The notes below the pieces were generated by a model. That model made no database searches. It was not told where the DNA came from and saw nothing but the letters and a program-made list of their open reading frames with translations. The translations under genes were made by a program, and so were the position numbers. A stretch of 44,442 nt of DNA from Bryobacteraceae bacterium (lineage in GTDB: Bacteria > Acidobacteriota > Terriglobia > Bryobacterales > Bryobacteraceae), in assembly GCA_019748195.1 (NCBI GenBank), contig JAIEPW010000130.1, forward strand, positions 1 through 44,442. Reading direction: 5' to 3'. The first letter of the stretch is position 1. Each line of letters begins with the position of its first letter. Shown here piece after piece: positions 26,170 through 34,679 of the stretch.

Positions 26170-27123
26170 ATGATCGGGCTCAAGAAAGACTGGGACATCG
26201 AGGACGCCGCGCCGCAGTGCACGCTGGAGGACTACAAGGGCGCGGAAGCGCGTTGGTGTCCCGGCTGCGGCGATCATGCCGTGCTCAGTGCCGTGCAACG
26301 CGTCGCGCGCGACCTGCAGCTTCCGCCCGAGCGCACCGTTGTCGTCTCCGGCATCGGCTGCTCCAGCCGCTTTCCGCACTATATGAAGACCTACGGGTTT
26401 CACGGGCTGCATGGCCGTGCGTTCCCCGTGGCGTGCGGCATCCGGAGCCGCAGACCCGATCTGCACGTGTTCCTGGTGACCGGTGACGGCGATTGCTGCG
26501 CCATCGGCACGGCGCATTGGATCCACGCGATCCGCTACAACATGCGGATCACGGCGCTGCTGCTCGACAACAACATCTACGGACTTACCAAGATGCAGAC
26601 CTCGCCCACCACGCGCCTGGGAGAAAAGTCCAACACCCACCCGCAGGGATCGTTCTTCGTGCCGCTGAACCCCGTCTCCATCACGCTGGGCATCCCTAAT
26701 GCGTCTTTTGTGGCGCAGACCATCGACTGGAATCCGCCGCACCTGTACGCGACCATCAAGGCCGCCGCGGAGCATCCGGGAACTTCGTTCGTTCGCGTGC
26801 TGCAGCGTTGCCCCCACTTCACCGCCCACGTGTTCGCGCCCGCCCAGGACAATCACGATCAGGTGCTGGTGATGCGCCATGCCGACGGCATCCCGGTGGA
26901 CGAAACGGTGAGGAAGCTGCTCCCCAACCAGGTGGATCACGATCCGGCGGACTTGGCCGCCGCCCGCGCGATGGCCGACCGGGAAGACGTCTATCCCGTC
27001 GGTTTGTTCTATCGCAAGGGCGACGCGCAGCGTTACGACGAGGCGACAGCGGCCGGTCTGGGGAGAACGCCGCGCGAGAAGGTTGCCGCGCTCGACCGCC
27101 TGCTCGATCGTTTCCAGGTGTGA
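26170..27123 (+). CDS. korB: 2-oxoacid:ferredoxin oxidoreductase beta subunit (KorB type)
   Basis: 317 aa TPP- and [4Fe-4S]-binding catalytic subunit. Cluster ligands WCPGCGDH (C30, C33), GIGCSS (C64) and LQRCPHF (C214). TPP/Mg motif GDGDCCAIGTAHW (105-117) with DNNIYGLTKMQTSPTT (133-148). GRAFPVACGIR is also typical. All catalytic motifs are intact, unlike those in the downstream 601-aa protein. KorAB enzymes of this two-subunit type lack their own ferredoxin domain, so an external electron carrier is needed; the next gene offers one. Its stop is two bases before the next ATG. Confidence 0.94.
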   Translation: MIGLKKDWDIEDAAPQCTLEDYKGAEARWCPGCGDHAVLSAVQRVARDLQLPPERTVVVSGIGCSSRFPHYMKTYGFHGLHGRAFPVACGIRSRRPDLHVFLVTGDGDCCAIGTAHWIHAIRYNMRITALLLDNNIYGLTKMQTSPTTRLGEKSNTHPQGSFFVPLNPVSITLGIPNASFVAQTIDWNPPHLYATIKAAAEHPGTSFVRVLQRCPHFTAHVFAPAQDNHDQVLVMRHADGIPVDETVRKLLPNQVDHDPADLAAARAMADREDVYPVGLFYRKGDAQRYDEATAAGLGRTPREKVAALDRLLDRFQV

Positions 27124-27125
27124 CC

Positions 27126-28931
27126 ATGCGCACCAAGGCGGAGATCCTGCGGGAGAGGCTGCGGACGTTTCATCTGACGGGCCGCGGTCTGGAAGAATGG
27201 ACGCCGGAGCGCCCGCTGTGGCCCGCCGCGTTCCGCGAGATCGGCCTGGAGGGCGAGGCGCCGCCCGGCGCCTGGCTGGAACCGCTGGTCAAGGCGGCGG
27301 CGCCGCGGCGAACGCTCGCGCGGGACCGGCTGGCTGCCCGCTACGCGGGTCTCGCCGAAAGGCTTCGCGCGCTGCTGGAGGAAGATCCGGCCGCGAATTC
27401 TCCGGAGACCTTCGGCGAGGAGGCCCGGCAGTTCTTCGACGCTCAGGCGCTGCGTGAGCTGAAGCGGCCTTCGCGTCCCAAATCCGCTCCCGATCCCCAT
27501 CGCAGGCGACGCATGGAGGACGCCGCGCGCGAATTGGAGCAGTGGAAAGACCGGGCCGCCGCCTGGCCGGTGATGATGCTGTTCGCGACGGATCCCCCTG
27601 CCCCGACGGCCGGCGTCACGATCACGTCCACCCAGGACCCCTTCCGCGATGCCCGGAGCGCGTCGGTGGAGCTGCTGACGCGGTTCGGCTCGGCCCGCCG
27701 GGCTTCGGAGGTCGCGCGCTTGGAGGCGGATGGTCACTTCGACGACGCGATCCACGCCGAACGCATCTTGCGCGAGGACTGGCAGTCCGCCGAAGCCGTG
27801 GAGCTGGAAGCCCTGCCCCTGGTGGTGGTCCGGGAATCCGCGCTCCGGCTCGCCGGCGAAAGTCTGGCGGGATTCGCGCAGACCCTTCGATCGGGTTTGC
27901 CGGTGCTGGTGATCGTCGAATCCCGCGTGGAGGATCTGGCGCCGGACTTGCCCGGCGCGGCGATGGCGCACCCGGAGGCATTCGTCGCGGGCGTGACGCC
28001 GGCCCGGATGGACGACTGCCGGACCGCTCTCGAAAGCGCGGCTTCCGCGCTGCGTCCCGCAGCGGTGTTTTTCTCGACGTCCCCGGCGCTGCGCGAGGCT
28101 GAACTGATGGTCCGCACCGGACTCGCGCCCCGGTTCCGGCGATCGCCGGGCGGCCTCACGGCGACGGAGGAAGGCTGGGCTGCGCCCGCCGGCCTGGTAG
28201 CCCTGGAGGCGTTCCGGGGCCACATGCGAGTGCTTCCCGAAGACGCTCCCGGGCAAGACTTGATGGAGGCAGCGGAGTATCTGGCCCGGTTCGCCGTGGA
28301 GCCGCCCCTGGCCATTCCCTTCGTGGAAGCCGTGGACGGGGACGGCGGGGTTCGAAGGGTTGCCCTTTCGCGCGAGGCGATGTTCTGGTGCCGCGAGCGT
28401 GAGCGGGCTCGGATAGTTGCTCCGCCGCGGATCTTTCATCCGGGCCCGCCCGCCAATCCCGATGCACCGGCGCCGGACCAGATCGAACAGGCTCGCAAGG
28501 AAGGCGCGAGCCAGGCAGTGCACCGCCTGGTATCCGCCCTGCTCGGATCCTCGCCATTGAAGATCGGCGATCTCTCCGCGGCGATGGTCCAACCCACGGC
28601 CAAGCCTGCTCCACCGCCTGCGATTGCCGCCGCCGCGCCGGTCGCCGTGGCAGAATCCGCCCCGCCGGATGCCGGCTCCGAGGACCCATATGTCGAGTCC
28701 TACCTGTGCACGAGTTGCAATGATTGCCTGAAGGTGAACGATCGCATGTTCCAGTACGACGGCAACCAGCAGATCTACCTGGCCGATGCGAGCGCCGGAA
28801 CGTACGCCGAGTTGGTTCAGGCAGCCGAAAAGTGCCCGGCCAAATGCATCCATCCCGGAACGCCGCGCCCGGGCGACGGCACGGCGACCGCCGCCATGAA
28901 GGCGCGCGCGGCGAAGCTCAACGCCGGCTAG
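27126..28931 (+). CDS. Degenerate NifJ TPP-domain paralogue with C-terminal monocluster ferredoxin
   Basis: 601 aa, no ready family name. Its C terminus, YLCTSCNDC (C528, C531, C534) through AAEKCPAKCIHPG (C570), matches the C-terminal ferredoxin of the giant NifJ. The rest also aligns with NifJ. DWQSAEAVELEALPLVVV (218-235) faces DWRKFSDEEFRLCPPVVSV (NifJ 1201-1219). SGLPVLVIVES (256-266) faces SGRPVKVLVLDT (1239-1250). AAVFFSTSP (312-320) faces PALFNIYSP (1325-1333). AEYLARF with IPFVEAVDG faces AEFLELA with FPFIWAKDR. The catalytic parts are gone: GGDG becomes ESAL (237-240), C1334 becomes Ala, and no CxxC/TGC cluster ligands remain. A Pro/Ala linker (about 488-517) tethers the ferredoxin. 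Most likely a non-catalytic electron-transfer subunit of KorAB; that role is inference. Confidence 0.78.
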   Translation: MRTKAEILRERLRTFHLTGRGLEEWTPERPLWPAAFREIGLEGEAPPGAWLEPLVKAAAPRRTLARDRLAARYAGLAERLRALLEEDPAANSPETFGEEARQFFDAQALRELKRPSRPKSAPDPHRRRRMEDAARELEQWKDRAAAWPVMMLFATDPPAPTAGVTITSTQDPFRDARSASVELLTRFGSARRASEVARLEADGHFDDAIHAERILREDWQSAEAVELEALPLVVVRESALRLAGESLAGFAQTLRSGLPVLVIVESRVEDLAPDLPGAAMAHPEAFVAGVTPARMDDCRTALESAASALRPAAVFFSTSPALREAELMVRTGLAPRFRRSPGGLTATEEGWAAPAGLVALEAFRGHMRVLPEDAPGQDLMEAAEYLARFAVEPPLAIPFVEAVDGDGGVRRVALSREAMFWCRERERARIVAPPRIFHPGPPANPDAPAPDQIEQARKEGASQAVHRLVSALLGSSPLKIGDLSAAMVQPTAKPAPPPAIAAAAPVAVAESAPPDAGSEDPYVESYLCTSCNDCLKVNDRMFQYDGNQQIYLADASAGTYAELVQAAEKCPAKCIHPGTPRPGDGTATAAMKARAAKLNAG

Positions 28932-28971
28932 CCAGGGCCGTCTTCGAATCGTGGTGTCTTGGGGTGGAAAA

Positions 28972-29047
<76 letters not shown>

Positions 29048-29434
29048 GCCGACTTTTGATTGTATCGCACTTCCACACGCGAGCAACTTGCGGCGAACCC
29101 CAGCGTTTTCTTGATCGCCGGGAAGATCGGCGCGGCGGAATGGTAAGGACAGCGCCGGACCGCCGTCGCATCTCAATTCCGGATTCCGCGCCACATAGAT
29201 GCGTGGATCCGGGAATTCTCGATCTCGAACGACCAGGTGCCGTCACAAGGCCCTCGAGCAGCATTACATAAGCAGGCGGGCCGTTGACCTGCGAAGCCCG
29301 ACCTCGAGTTCCGCGGGAATCTTCTCCGGCAACGCCGAGGAGATTGCTCCCGGCCGGCTTGTGACAGAAATCGGACGTAACCCAGGATGCCTCAGATCTC
29401 GCCTAAGCAATAGGAAAACTTCACCGCCCGGGCC
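29048..29434. other. 387-base non-coding gap with an imperfect hairpin
   Basis: No convincing gene is seen on either strand. At 29176-29218 there is an imperfect inverted repeat: AATTCC, GGAT, CC and CGC on the left (29176-29191) pair with the matching blocks on the right (29201-29218) around a loop of about nine bases, with two one-base bulges and one G-T wobble. It lacks a T-run, so it is not a standard terminator. No strong promoter is visible before the membrane-fusion protein gene. Confidence 0.4.
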
Positions 29435-30742
29435 ATGACCCATCTGACAGAACCAATCTCTCCCGGGCCACCCGTCGTTGTCCCGGAGCCCCCACCGCGC
29501 TCCTCGAGCCGCCGACTTTCCTGGCTTCGTATTCCATTGATTCTGAGTGTTTTATTCGGACTGGCCGGGTTGGTGTATTGGCGCCTGGGGCCGAAGGCCG
29601 CAAACTCCACGGCTGAGGTGATTGAGGTGACGGCGACCGCTTCCGTCGGTCCCATGGAACAAGTAGTGCGCTTGTCCGGGCAGACCTCGGCGCGGAATTT
29701 TGCCAACATCACCGCCCCGCGCCCTCGTGGAGGGCCATCCAACTCCATGGTTCTTCAATATCTTACGCCCGGCGGGCGAATTGTAAAACAGGGCGAGAAG
29801 ATCGCCGAAGTGGACTCGCAACAACTGAAAGACCGGGTTGACGACCAGCGGGATCAGTTGCGACAGGCGGAAAACGACATCGAAAGCCGAAAAGCGCAGT
29901 ACGCCGTCGATGACGAAAACTACCGGCAAAGCATAGCCGTGGCTAAGGCCGCGTACGACAAGGCCTTGCTGGATCAGAAGGCGGGCGAGACCCGGACCGA
30001 GGTGGAGCGGCAGTTGCTCGCGTTGTCAGCGGAGGAAGCCAAGGCGAGATACGATCAAGTGCTGAGAAACGGACGCTTCCGGCAGGTCAGCCAGCGCGCG
30101 GATCTGCGCAATCTGGAACTCGCGTTGCAGCGGCAAAAGCTTTTTATTGAACGATTTGCGGCAAACCTGGAGCGCTACTCCATGTCCGCGCCGATGGGCG
30201 GAATGGTGGTTATCCAGTCGACCTTCCGAGGTGGCGAGTTTGGCCAGATCCAAGCAGGCGATCAGATCGGGCCCGGCCAGATCCTGGCCAAGGTTGTCGA
30301 TCCGGCGTCGATGCAGGTGGAAGCGACTGTGAACCAGTCGGAGAGCGATTTGCTGCGCGTGGGTCAGCCCGCCCGAGTAGGCTTGGACGCATTTCCCGAT
30401 CTGAAAATCACGGGCCGTGTTTACAGCATGGGCGCGCTGGCAGCCACCGGCATGGGACAGAACTACTACATCCGGACGATTCCGGTTCGAATCCAGTTGG
30501 AGGGCCACGACCGCCGGGTGATACCGGATTTGTCGGCCCATGCCGATGTCATTGTAAAGAGCAATGAGAAGGCGCTGCAGACGCCGGCGGAAGCTGTGCG
30601 GCACGAAGGTGGGGTCGCATTCGTCTATGTTCGCGAGGGTTCGCGGTGGGAGAAGCGGCCAGTGCGGGTGGGAATGCGGTCGGCCCGCACGCTGGAGATT
30701 GTGGAAGGCCTTTCCTCCGGGGACGTGGTGCGAATCAATTGA
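29435..30742 (+). CDS. HlyD-type periplasmic membrane-fusion protein, copy 1
   Basis: 435 aa. A cytoplasmic Pro-rich N terminus and one membrane helix (about 30-48) precede the periplasmic adaptor. The lipoyl-type half VVRLSGQTSARNFANITAP is followed by a long alpha-hairpin rich in Glu/Arg/Gln (about 120-245). The second lipoyl half is MSAPMGGMVVIQSTFRGGEFGQIQAGDQIGPGQ in sense (key residues at about 250-282), then beta-barrel and membrane-proximal domains (TVNQSESDLLRVGQPARVGL). Such proteins link an inner-membrane transporter to the outer membrane. No ABC, RND or TolC partner is present in the window. About 40 percent identical by eye to the next gene, indicating tandem duplication. No clear SD is seen. 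Confidence 0.87.
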   Translation: MTHLTEPISPGPPVVVPEPPPRSSSRRLSWLRIPLILSVLFGLAGLVYWRLGPKAANSTAEVIEVTATASVGPMEQVVRLSGQTSARNFANITAPRPRGGPSNSMVLQYLTPGGRIVKQGEKIAEVDSQQLKDRVDDQRDQLRQAENDIESRKAQYAVDDENYRQSIAVAKAAYDKALLDQKAGETRTEVERQLLALSAEEAKARYDQVLRNGRFRQVSQRADLRNLELALQRQKLFIERFAANLERYSMSAPMGGMVVIQSTFRGGEFGQIQAGDQIGPGQILAKVVDPASMQVEATVNQSESDLLRVGQPARVGLDAFPDLKITGRVYSMGALAATGMGQNYYIRTIPVRIQLEGHDRRVIPDLSAHADVIVKSNEKALQTPAEAVRHEGGVAFVYVREGSRWEKRPVRVGMRSARTLEIVEGLSSGDVVRIN

Positions 30743-30772
30743 GAATCGAGTTATCGTAGAAAAGAAGCGGCA

Positions 30773-32074
30773 ATGTCAGCACTCTTACAGCCCGCGCCGC
30801 CCAGCGGCGTAACCAACCCGCCCTTACCGGCACCACCGGAACCGCACCGTCCGTCTCGCGCCTGGATGGCATGGGTGGTTATGGCGGTGATCGCCGGGGG
30901 ATTGGTGTACCAGTTTGGATTTCGAGGCGCGGCGTCCCGCCAGACGGTGGTTACGGCCTCGACGGCTACCGCGAAACCGGGCGAGATCCAGAAAGTGCTG
31001 CGAGTTTCGGGGCAGACGGCGGCCCGCACTTTCGTGCAAATGACGGCGCCGGTGATGCGCGGACCGGAAGCGCGATCCCTGCAGCTCCTGTACCTGGTTC
31101 CGAATGGGACCATGGTGCGGAAGGGCGAGAAGGTTGCCGAGATCGACGCACAGAGCTTGCGCGATCACATCGACGACATCGCCGATTCGATCCGGCAGGC
31201 GGCCGCCGACGTGGAGAAGCGGCGTATGGAACAGGCGGTGGAGATCGAGAATCTCAGCCAGACGCTGCGGGTGCGCAAGGCGACCATGGACAAGGCGCGG
31301 CTGGACTTCCAGGCCGCGGAGGTCCGCACGGAAGTGGAGCGGGAACTCCTGAAACTGGCCGTTGAGGAATCGCAAGCCCGGTACAACCAGGAGTCGAAGA
31401 ACCTGGTTGAAAAGCGAAAGGTGCATGCCGCCGAGATCAAGATCCTGCAGATCACGCAGGAGAGGCATCAGCGGCATCATGACCGCCACTTGAACGACAT
31501 CAAGGTTTTCACGTTGTATTCGCCCATCGACGGCCTGGCCGTGGTGCAGTCCATCTTCCGCGGAGGCGAATCCACGACCATCCAGCAGGGCGATCAGCTC
31601 TCCCCCGGGCAGCCGTTTATGAAGGTGGTGGATCGCGCCAGCATGCAACTGGAAGCCACCATCAACCAAACGGAGAGCGGGGATTTACGGTTGGGGCAGC
31701 CTGTGAACGTGACGGTGGATGCGTTCCCGGGGCTAACGCTACCCGGCAAGGTTTACTCGATTGGCGCGCTGGCGGTTGCCGGTGGGCGGAGCGGCTACTA
31801 CATCCGCACCGTTCCGGTGCGGATCTCGATCGAGAGCACGGATCCCCGGATTATCCCCGACCTCTCGGCCGCGGGCGACGTTCTGATCTCGCAGTCCGAA
31901 GCGCCCGTTCGTGTACCGATTCAGGCCCTGCGGATGGAGAAGTCCAAGCCGGTGATAATGGTGAAGGGTCCCACGGGCTTCGTGCGGCGCGAGGTGGAAA
32001 TCGGCGCGCGCAACAATACTCATGTCGCGGTGACCGCCGGACTCAAGGCCGGTGAAGAAGTGCTCCTGGATTAG
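30773..32074 (+). CDS. HlyD-type periplasmic membrane-fusion protein, copy 2
   Basis: 433 aa paralogue of the preceding gene, 30 bases downstream, with the same layout. Membrane helix at about 26-46; LRVSGQTAARTFVQMTAP; coiled-coil hairpin at about 120-245 with RTEVERELLKLAVEESQARYNQ closely echoing copy 1; and LYSPIDGLAVVQSIFRGGE at the second lipoyl half. The hairpin includes a His-rich turn, ERHQRHHDRHLND (about 224-236), absent from copy 1 and possibly a metal-binding patch. Two adaptors of this kind could form mixed hexamers. The transporter partner is not in the window. Confidence 0.87.
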   Translation: MSALLQPAPPSGVTNPPLPAPPEPHRPSRAWMAWVVMAVIAGGLVYQFGFRGAASRQTVVTASTATAKPGEIQKVLRVSGQTAARTFVQMTAPVMRGPEARSLQLLYLVPNGTMVRKGEKVAEIDAQSLRDHIDDIADSIRQAAADVEKRRMEQAVEIENLSQTLRVRKATMDKARLDFQAAEVRTEVERELLKLAVEESQARYNQESKNLVEKRKVHAAEIKILQITQERHQRHHDRHLNDIKVFTLYSPIDGLAVVQSIFRGGESTTIQQGDQLSPGQPFMKVVDRASMQLEATINQTESGDLRLGQPVNVTVDAFPGLTLPGKVYSIGALAVAGGRSGYYIRTVPVRISIESTDPRIIPDLSAAGDVLISQSEAPVRVPIQALRMEKSKPVIMVKGPTGFVRREVEIGARNNTHVAVTAGLKAGEEVLLD

Positions 32075-32125
32075 GCTCGCGCGCAAAAACTAGCGCAATC
32101 GCCTTTCACGTGGCATCCAGCGGGT

Positions 32126-33361
32126 ATGTTTCGCCGCTGCGCTCTGGTGGTTTCCACCTGCATTCTCTGCTCTGCTTCGGACTGGCCGCAGTGGCGAGGT
32201 CCGGAGCGCACCGGCTATTCGCAGGGATCGCCGTGGCCGGAATCGCTTCAGGGTCTGACGCCGCTGTGGCGGGCGGACCTCGATAAAGGGTACTCGGGAC
32301 CGATTGTATCCAATGACATGGTCTTCACCACCGAGACGCGCGACGGCGATACCGAAGTGGTGCGCGGCTTCGACCGGAACACGGGCAAGGAACTCTGGCA
32401 GGTTTCGTGGAAGGGCAAGATCTCGGTTCCGTTCTACGCCAAGCGGTCCGGCGACTGGATCCGGGCGACGCCGGCCTGGGACGGCAAGACCCTGTACGTC
32501 GCCGGCATGGAGGAAGTGCTGGTCGCGCTGGATGGCAAGACGGGCCAGGAGACCTGGCGCGTCGATTTTCCGCGGCGCTATCAAACTTCGAAACCTGAGT
32601 TCGGCTTTGCCAGCTCCCCGTTGCTCGACGGCGAATTCCTGTATGTACAGGCGGCGCACTCCACCATCAAGCTGAAGAAGAGCACCGGCGAAGCGGTGTG
32701 GCGCACGCTGGAGCATGCCTCGGGGAGTTTCGAAACTGGAGCGTTCTCCTCGCCTGCTATTGCGGTGATCGCCGGCAAGCGGCAATTGCTCGTGCAAGAC
32801 CGCCTGCGGTTGAACGGCGTGGATCTGGAGACCGGAGAGGTGCTGTGGACCCAGGAGGTACCCAACTTCCGTGGGATGAACATTCTGACGCCGGTGGTAT
32901 ACCGAGACGCCATCTTCACCAGCACGCATCAGAACAATACGTTCCTCTACCGGGTGTACCAAAACGAGGGCAAGTTTACGGTCACCGAGACGTGGCGGAA
33001 CAAAGCGAAGGGCTACATGGGATCACCCGTGGTGATCGGCGGCCACGCCTACCTGCACCTGGGCAACCAGCGGTTCACGTGCATTGACCTTCAGACCGGC
33101 GAATCCAAGTGGACCACGGAGCCTTTCGGCCAATACTGGTCGATGGCCGTGCGCGGCGACAAGATCATTGCGCTGGATGAGCGGGGCCAGTTGCTGCTGA
33201 TCCGGCCCAACCCGGAAAAGTTCGAGCTGTTGGATTCGAGGGAGATCAGCCAGACGACGACTTGGGGCCACATTGCAGTGGCCGGGGATCAGATCTTCGT
33301 GCGGGAGCTGAAGGGAATCGCGGCGTACCGGCTGACCGCTGGCCAGGTTTCGGGGCAGTAG
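32126..33361 (+). CDS. PQQ-repeat beta-propeller protein, secreted
   Basis: 411 aa. A short signal peptide (MFRRCALVVSTCILCSAS) is followed directly by DWPQWRGPERTGYS, the hallmark start of PQQ_2/BamB-like propellers common in Acidobacteriota and Planctomycetes. Repeats recur as blade endings of the type G.LYVAG..., LDGKTGQETWRVDF, LKKSTGEAVWRTL, VDLETGEVLWTQEV and IDLQTGESKWTTE, so seven or eight blades. No catalytic domain or heme site is seen, so this is probably a scaffold or a binding protein, not a PQQ dehydrogenase. BamB is a possible but weak alternative, since no bam genes adjoin. Starts 51 bases after the adaptor gene. Confidence 0.82.
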   Translation: MFRRCALVVSTCILCSASDWPQWRGPERTGYSQGSPWPESLQGLTPLWRADLDKGYSGPIVSNDMVFTTETRDGDTEVVRGFDRNTGKELWQVSWKGKISVPFYAKRSGDWIRATPAWDGKTLYVAGMEEVLVALDGKTGQETWRVDFPRRYQTSKPEFGFASSPLLDGEFLYVQAAHSTIKLKKSTGEAVWRTLEHASGSFETGAFSSPAIAVIAGKRQLLVQDRLRLNGVDLETGEVLWTQEVPNFRGMNILTPVVYRDAIFTSTHQNNTFLYRVYQNEGKFTVTETWRNKAKGYMGSPVVIGGHAYLHLGNQRFTCIDLQTGESKWTTEPFGQYWSMAVRGDKIIALDERGQLLLIRPNPEKFELLDSREISQTTTWGHIAVAGDQIFVRELKGIAAYRLTAGQVSGQ

Positions 33362-33453
33362 CACGCTCCGTCGCGGAAGCCTGCGGCTCCAGGATGGGTT
33401 TTCGGGCGGAAGTTGGCCATCCGCGCAGGGCTGCTAAAATAGCCTTTCTTCCC

Positions 33454-33897
33454 ATGGCCATACTCGACATCGACGGGATCCGCGCGATCCTGCCTCATCG
33501 CTATCCGTTTCTGTTGGTCGACTCGATCGTCGAGATGGAAGACCTCCGCATCGTCGGGATCAAGAACGTCACCGTCAATGAGCCGTTTTTCATGGGGCAC
33601 TTCCCGGAGTTCCCGGTGATGCCCGGCGTGCTGATCGTGGAAGCGATGGCGCAGGTTGCCGGCGTGCTGGTGCTCAGCAAACTACCCGAGGACCAGCGCA
33701 AGAGCAAACTGGTGCTGCTGGCGACCGTGGAAGAAGCGAAATTCCGCCGTCCCGTCCGGCCGGGCGACCAGCTCCGCATCGAAGCGACCGTGCTGAAGCT
33801 GAAATCCAGCCTGGCGCAGGTTGCGGCCAGGGCCACGGTGAACGGGGTGGACGTCTCCGAGGCGAGGATGTTGTGCAAGTTGGCGGATCGCGGCTGA
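33454..33897 (+). CDS. fabZ: 3-hydroxyacyl-ACP dehydratase FabZ
   Basis: 147 aa hot-dog fold enzyme that dehydrates (3R)-hydroxyacyl-ACP in fatty acid synthesis. LPHRYPFLLVD (13-23) and GHFPEFPVMPGVLIVEAMAQ (48-67) give catalytic His49 and Glu63. ATG 33454 fits the family length; the in-frame upstream reading has no homology. Only a weak ribosome site is visible. It is five bases from lpxA. FabZ and LpxA compete for the hydroxyacyl-ACP pool, and fabZ-lpxA pairing is classic in diderm bacteria. Confidence 0.95.
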   Translation: MAILDIDGIRAILPHRYPFLLVDSIVEMEDLRIVGIKNVTVNEPFFMGHFPEFPVMPGVLIVEAMAQVAGVLVLSKLPEDQRKSKLVLLATVEEAKFRRPVRPGDQLRIEATVLKLKSSLAQVAARATVNGVDVSEARMLCKLADRG

Positions 33898-33901
33898 TTC
33901 C

Positions 33902-34678
33902 ATGTCGATTCATCCGTCGGCCATCGTCGATTCCACCGCGAAGATTCATGAGGACGCGCGGATCGGGCCGTATTGCATCCTGGGAGCGGAGGTCGAAATC
34001 GGGGCTGGAACGCACCTGATGGCTCATGTTTACGTGGAAGGGCCCACGCGCATCGGGGAGAATAATACGTTTTTTCCATACAGCACGGTGGGTGTCGCCT
34101 CCCAGGACAAGAAGTATCAGGGGGAACGGGCTCACACGACGATCGGAAGCCGCAACCGCATTCGCGAGTTCGTGACCATTCATCGCGGAACGGAGGGTGG
34201 CGGCGCGCTCACTTCGATCGGCGACGACAATCTGCTGATGGCCTATGTCCACGTCGCGCATGATGTACGGATCGGCAATCACGGCGTGCTGGGCAACGCC
34301 GTTACCTTTGCCGGGCATGTGACCGTTGAGGACTGGGTGACTATCGGCGCGTTCAGCGGCGTCCACCAGTTCTGCAAGGTGGGGCAGCACGCCTTTGTCG
34401 GCGGGTACAGCGTGATCACGCAGAATGTGCTGCCGTACTCCACCACGGTTTCGCAGCGCGAGGTGAAGATCTTCGGAGCGAACGCCGTGGGGCTGGAGCG
34501 GCGGGGCTTCGCCAGCGAGCGGATCGAACTGCTGCAGCGCGCCTTCCGCATCCTGACGCGCGCGGGTCTGAACACCTCCCAGGCGATCGCCCGGATCCGG
34601 GAGGAAGGCATGGAGAGCCCCGAGATCGACGAGCTGCTCACCTTTATCAGCCGTTCCGACCGCGGTTTCATCAAGTGA
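33902..34678 (+). CDS. lpxA: UDP-N-acetylglucosamine acyltransferase LpxA
   Basis: 258 aa, normal length. It adds the first 3-hydroxyacyl chain to UDP-GlcNAc in lipid A synthesis, as a left-handed parallel beta-helix trimer. Hexapeptide repeats are clear (HPSAIVDSTAKI, IGPYCILGAEVEIGAGT). YVHVAHDVRIGNHGVLGN (115-132) holds the catalytic His120. HQFCKVGQHAFVGGYS and the helical C-terminal domain ending in EIDELLTFI are typical. One base separates it from lpxI. Confidence 0.96.
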   Translation: MSIHPSAIVDSTAKIHEDARIGPYCILGAEVEIGAGTHLMAHVYVEGPTRIGENNTFFPYSTVGVASQDKKYQGERAHTTIGSRNRIREFVTIHRGTEGGGALTSIGDDNLLMAYVHVAHDVRIGNHGVLGNAVTFAGHVTVEDWVTIGAFSGVHQFCKVGQHAFVGGYSVITQNVLPYSTTVSQREVKIFGANAVGLERRGFASERIELLQRAFRILTRAGLNTSQAIARIREEGMESPEIDELLTFISRSDRGFIK

Positions 34679-34679
34679 C

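Noticed and set aside
26808-27125. N-terminal extension of the 601-aa protein
   Set aside because: It overlaps the korB C terminus out of frame and reads as Arg/Pro-rich shadow; ATG 27126, two bases after the korB stop, is the natural start.
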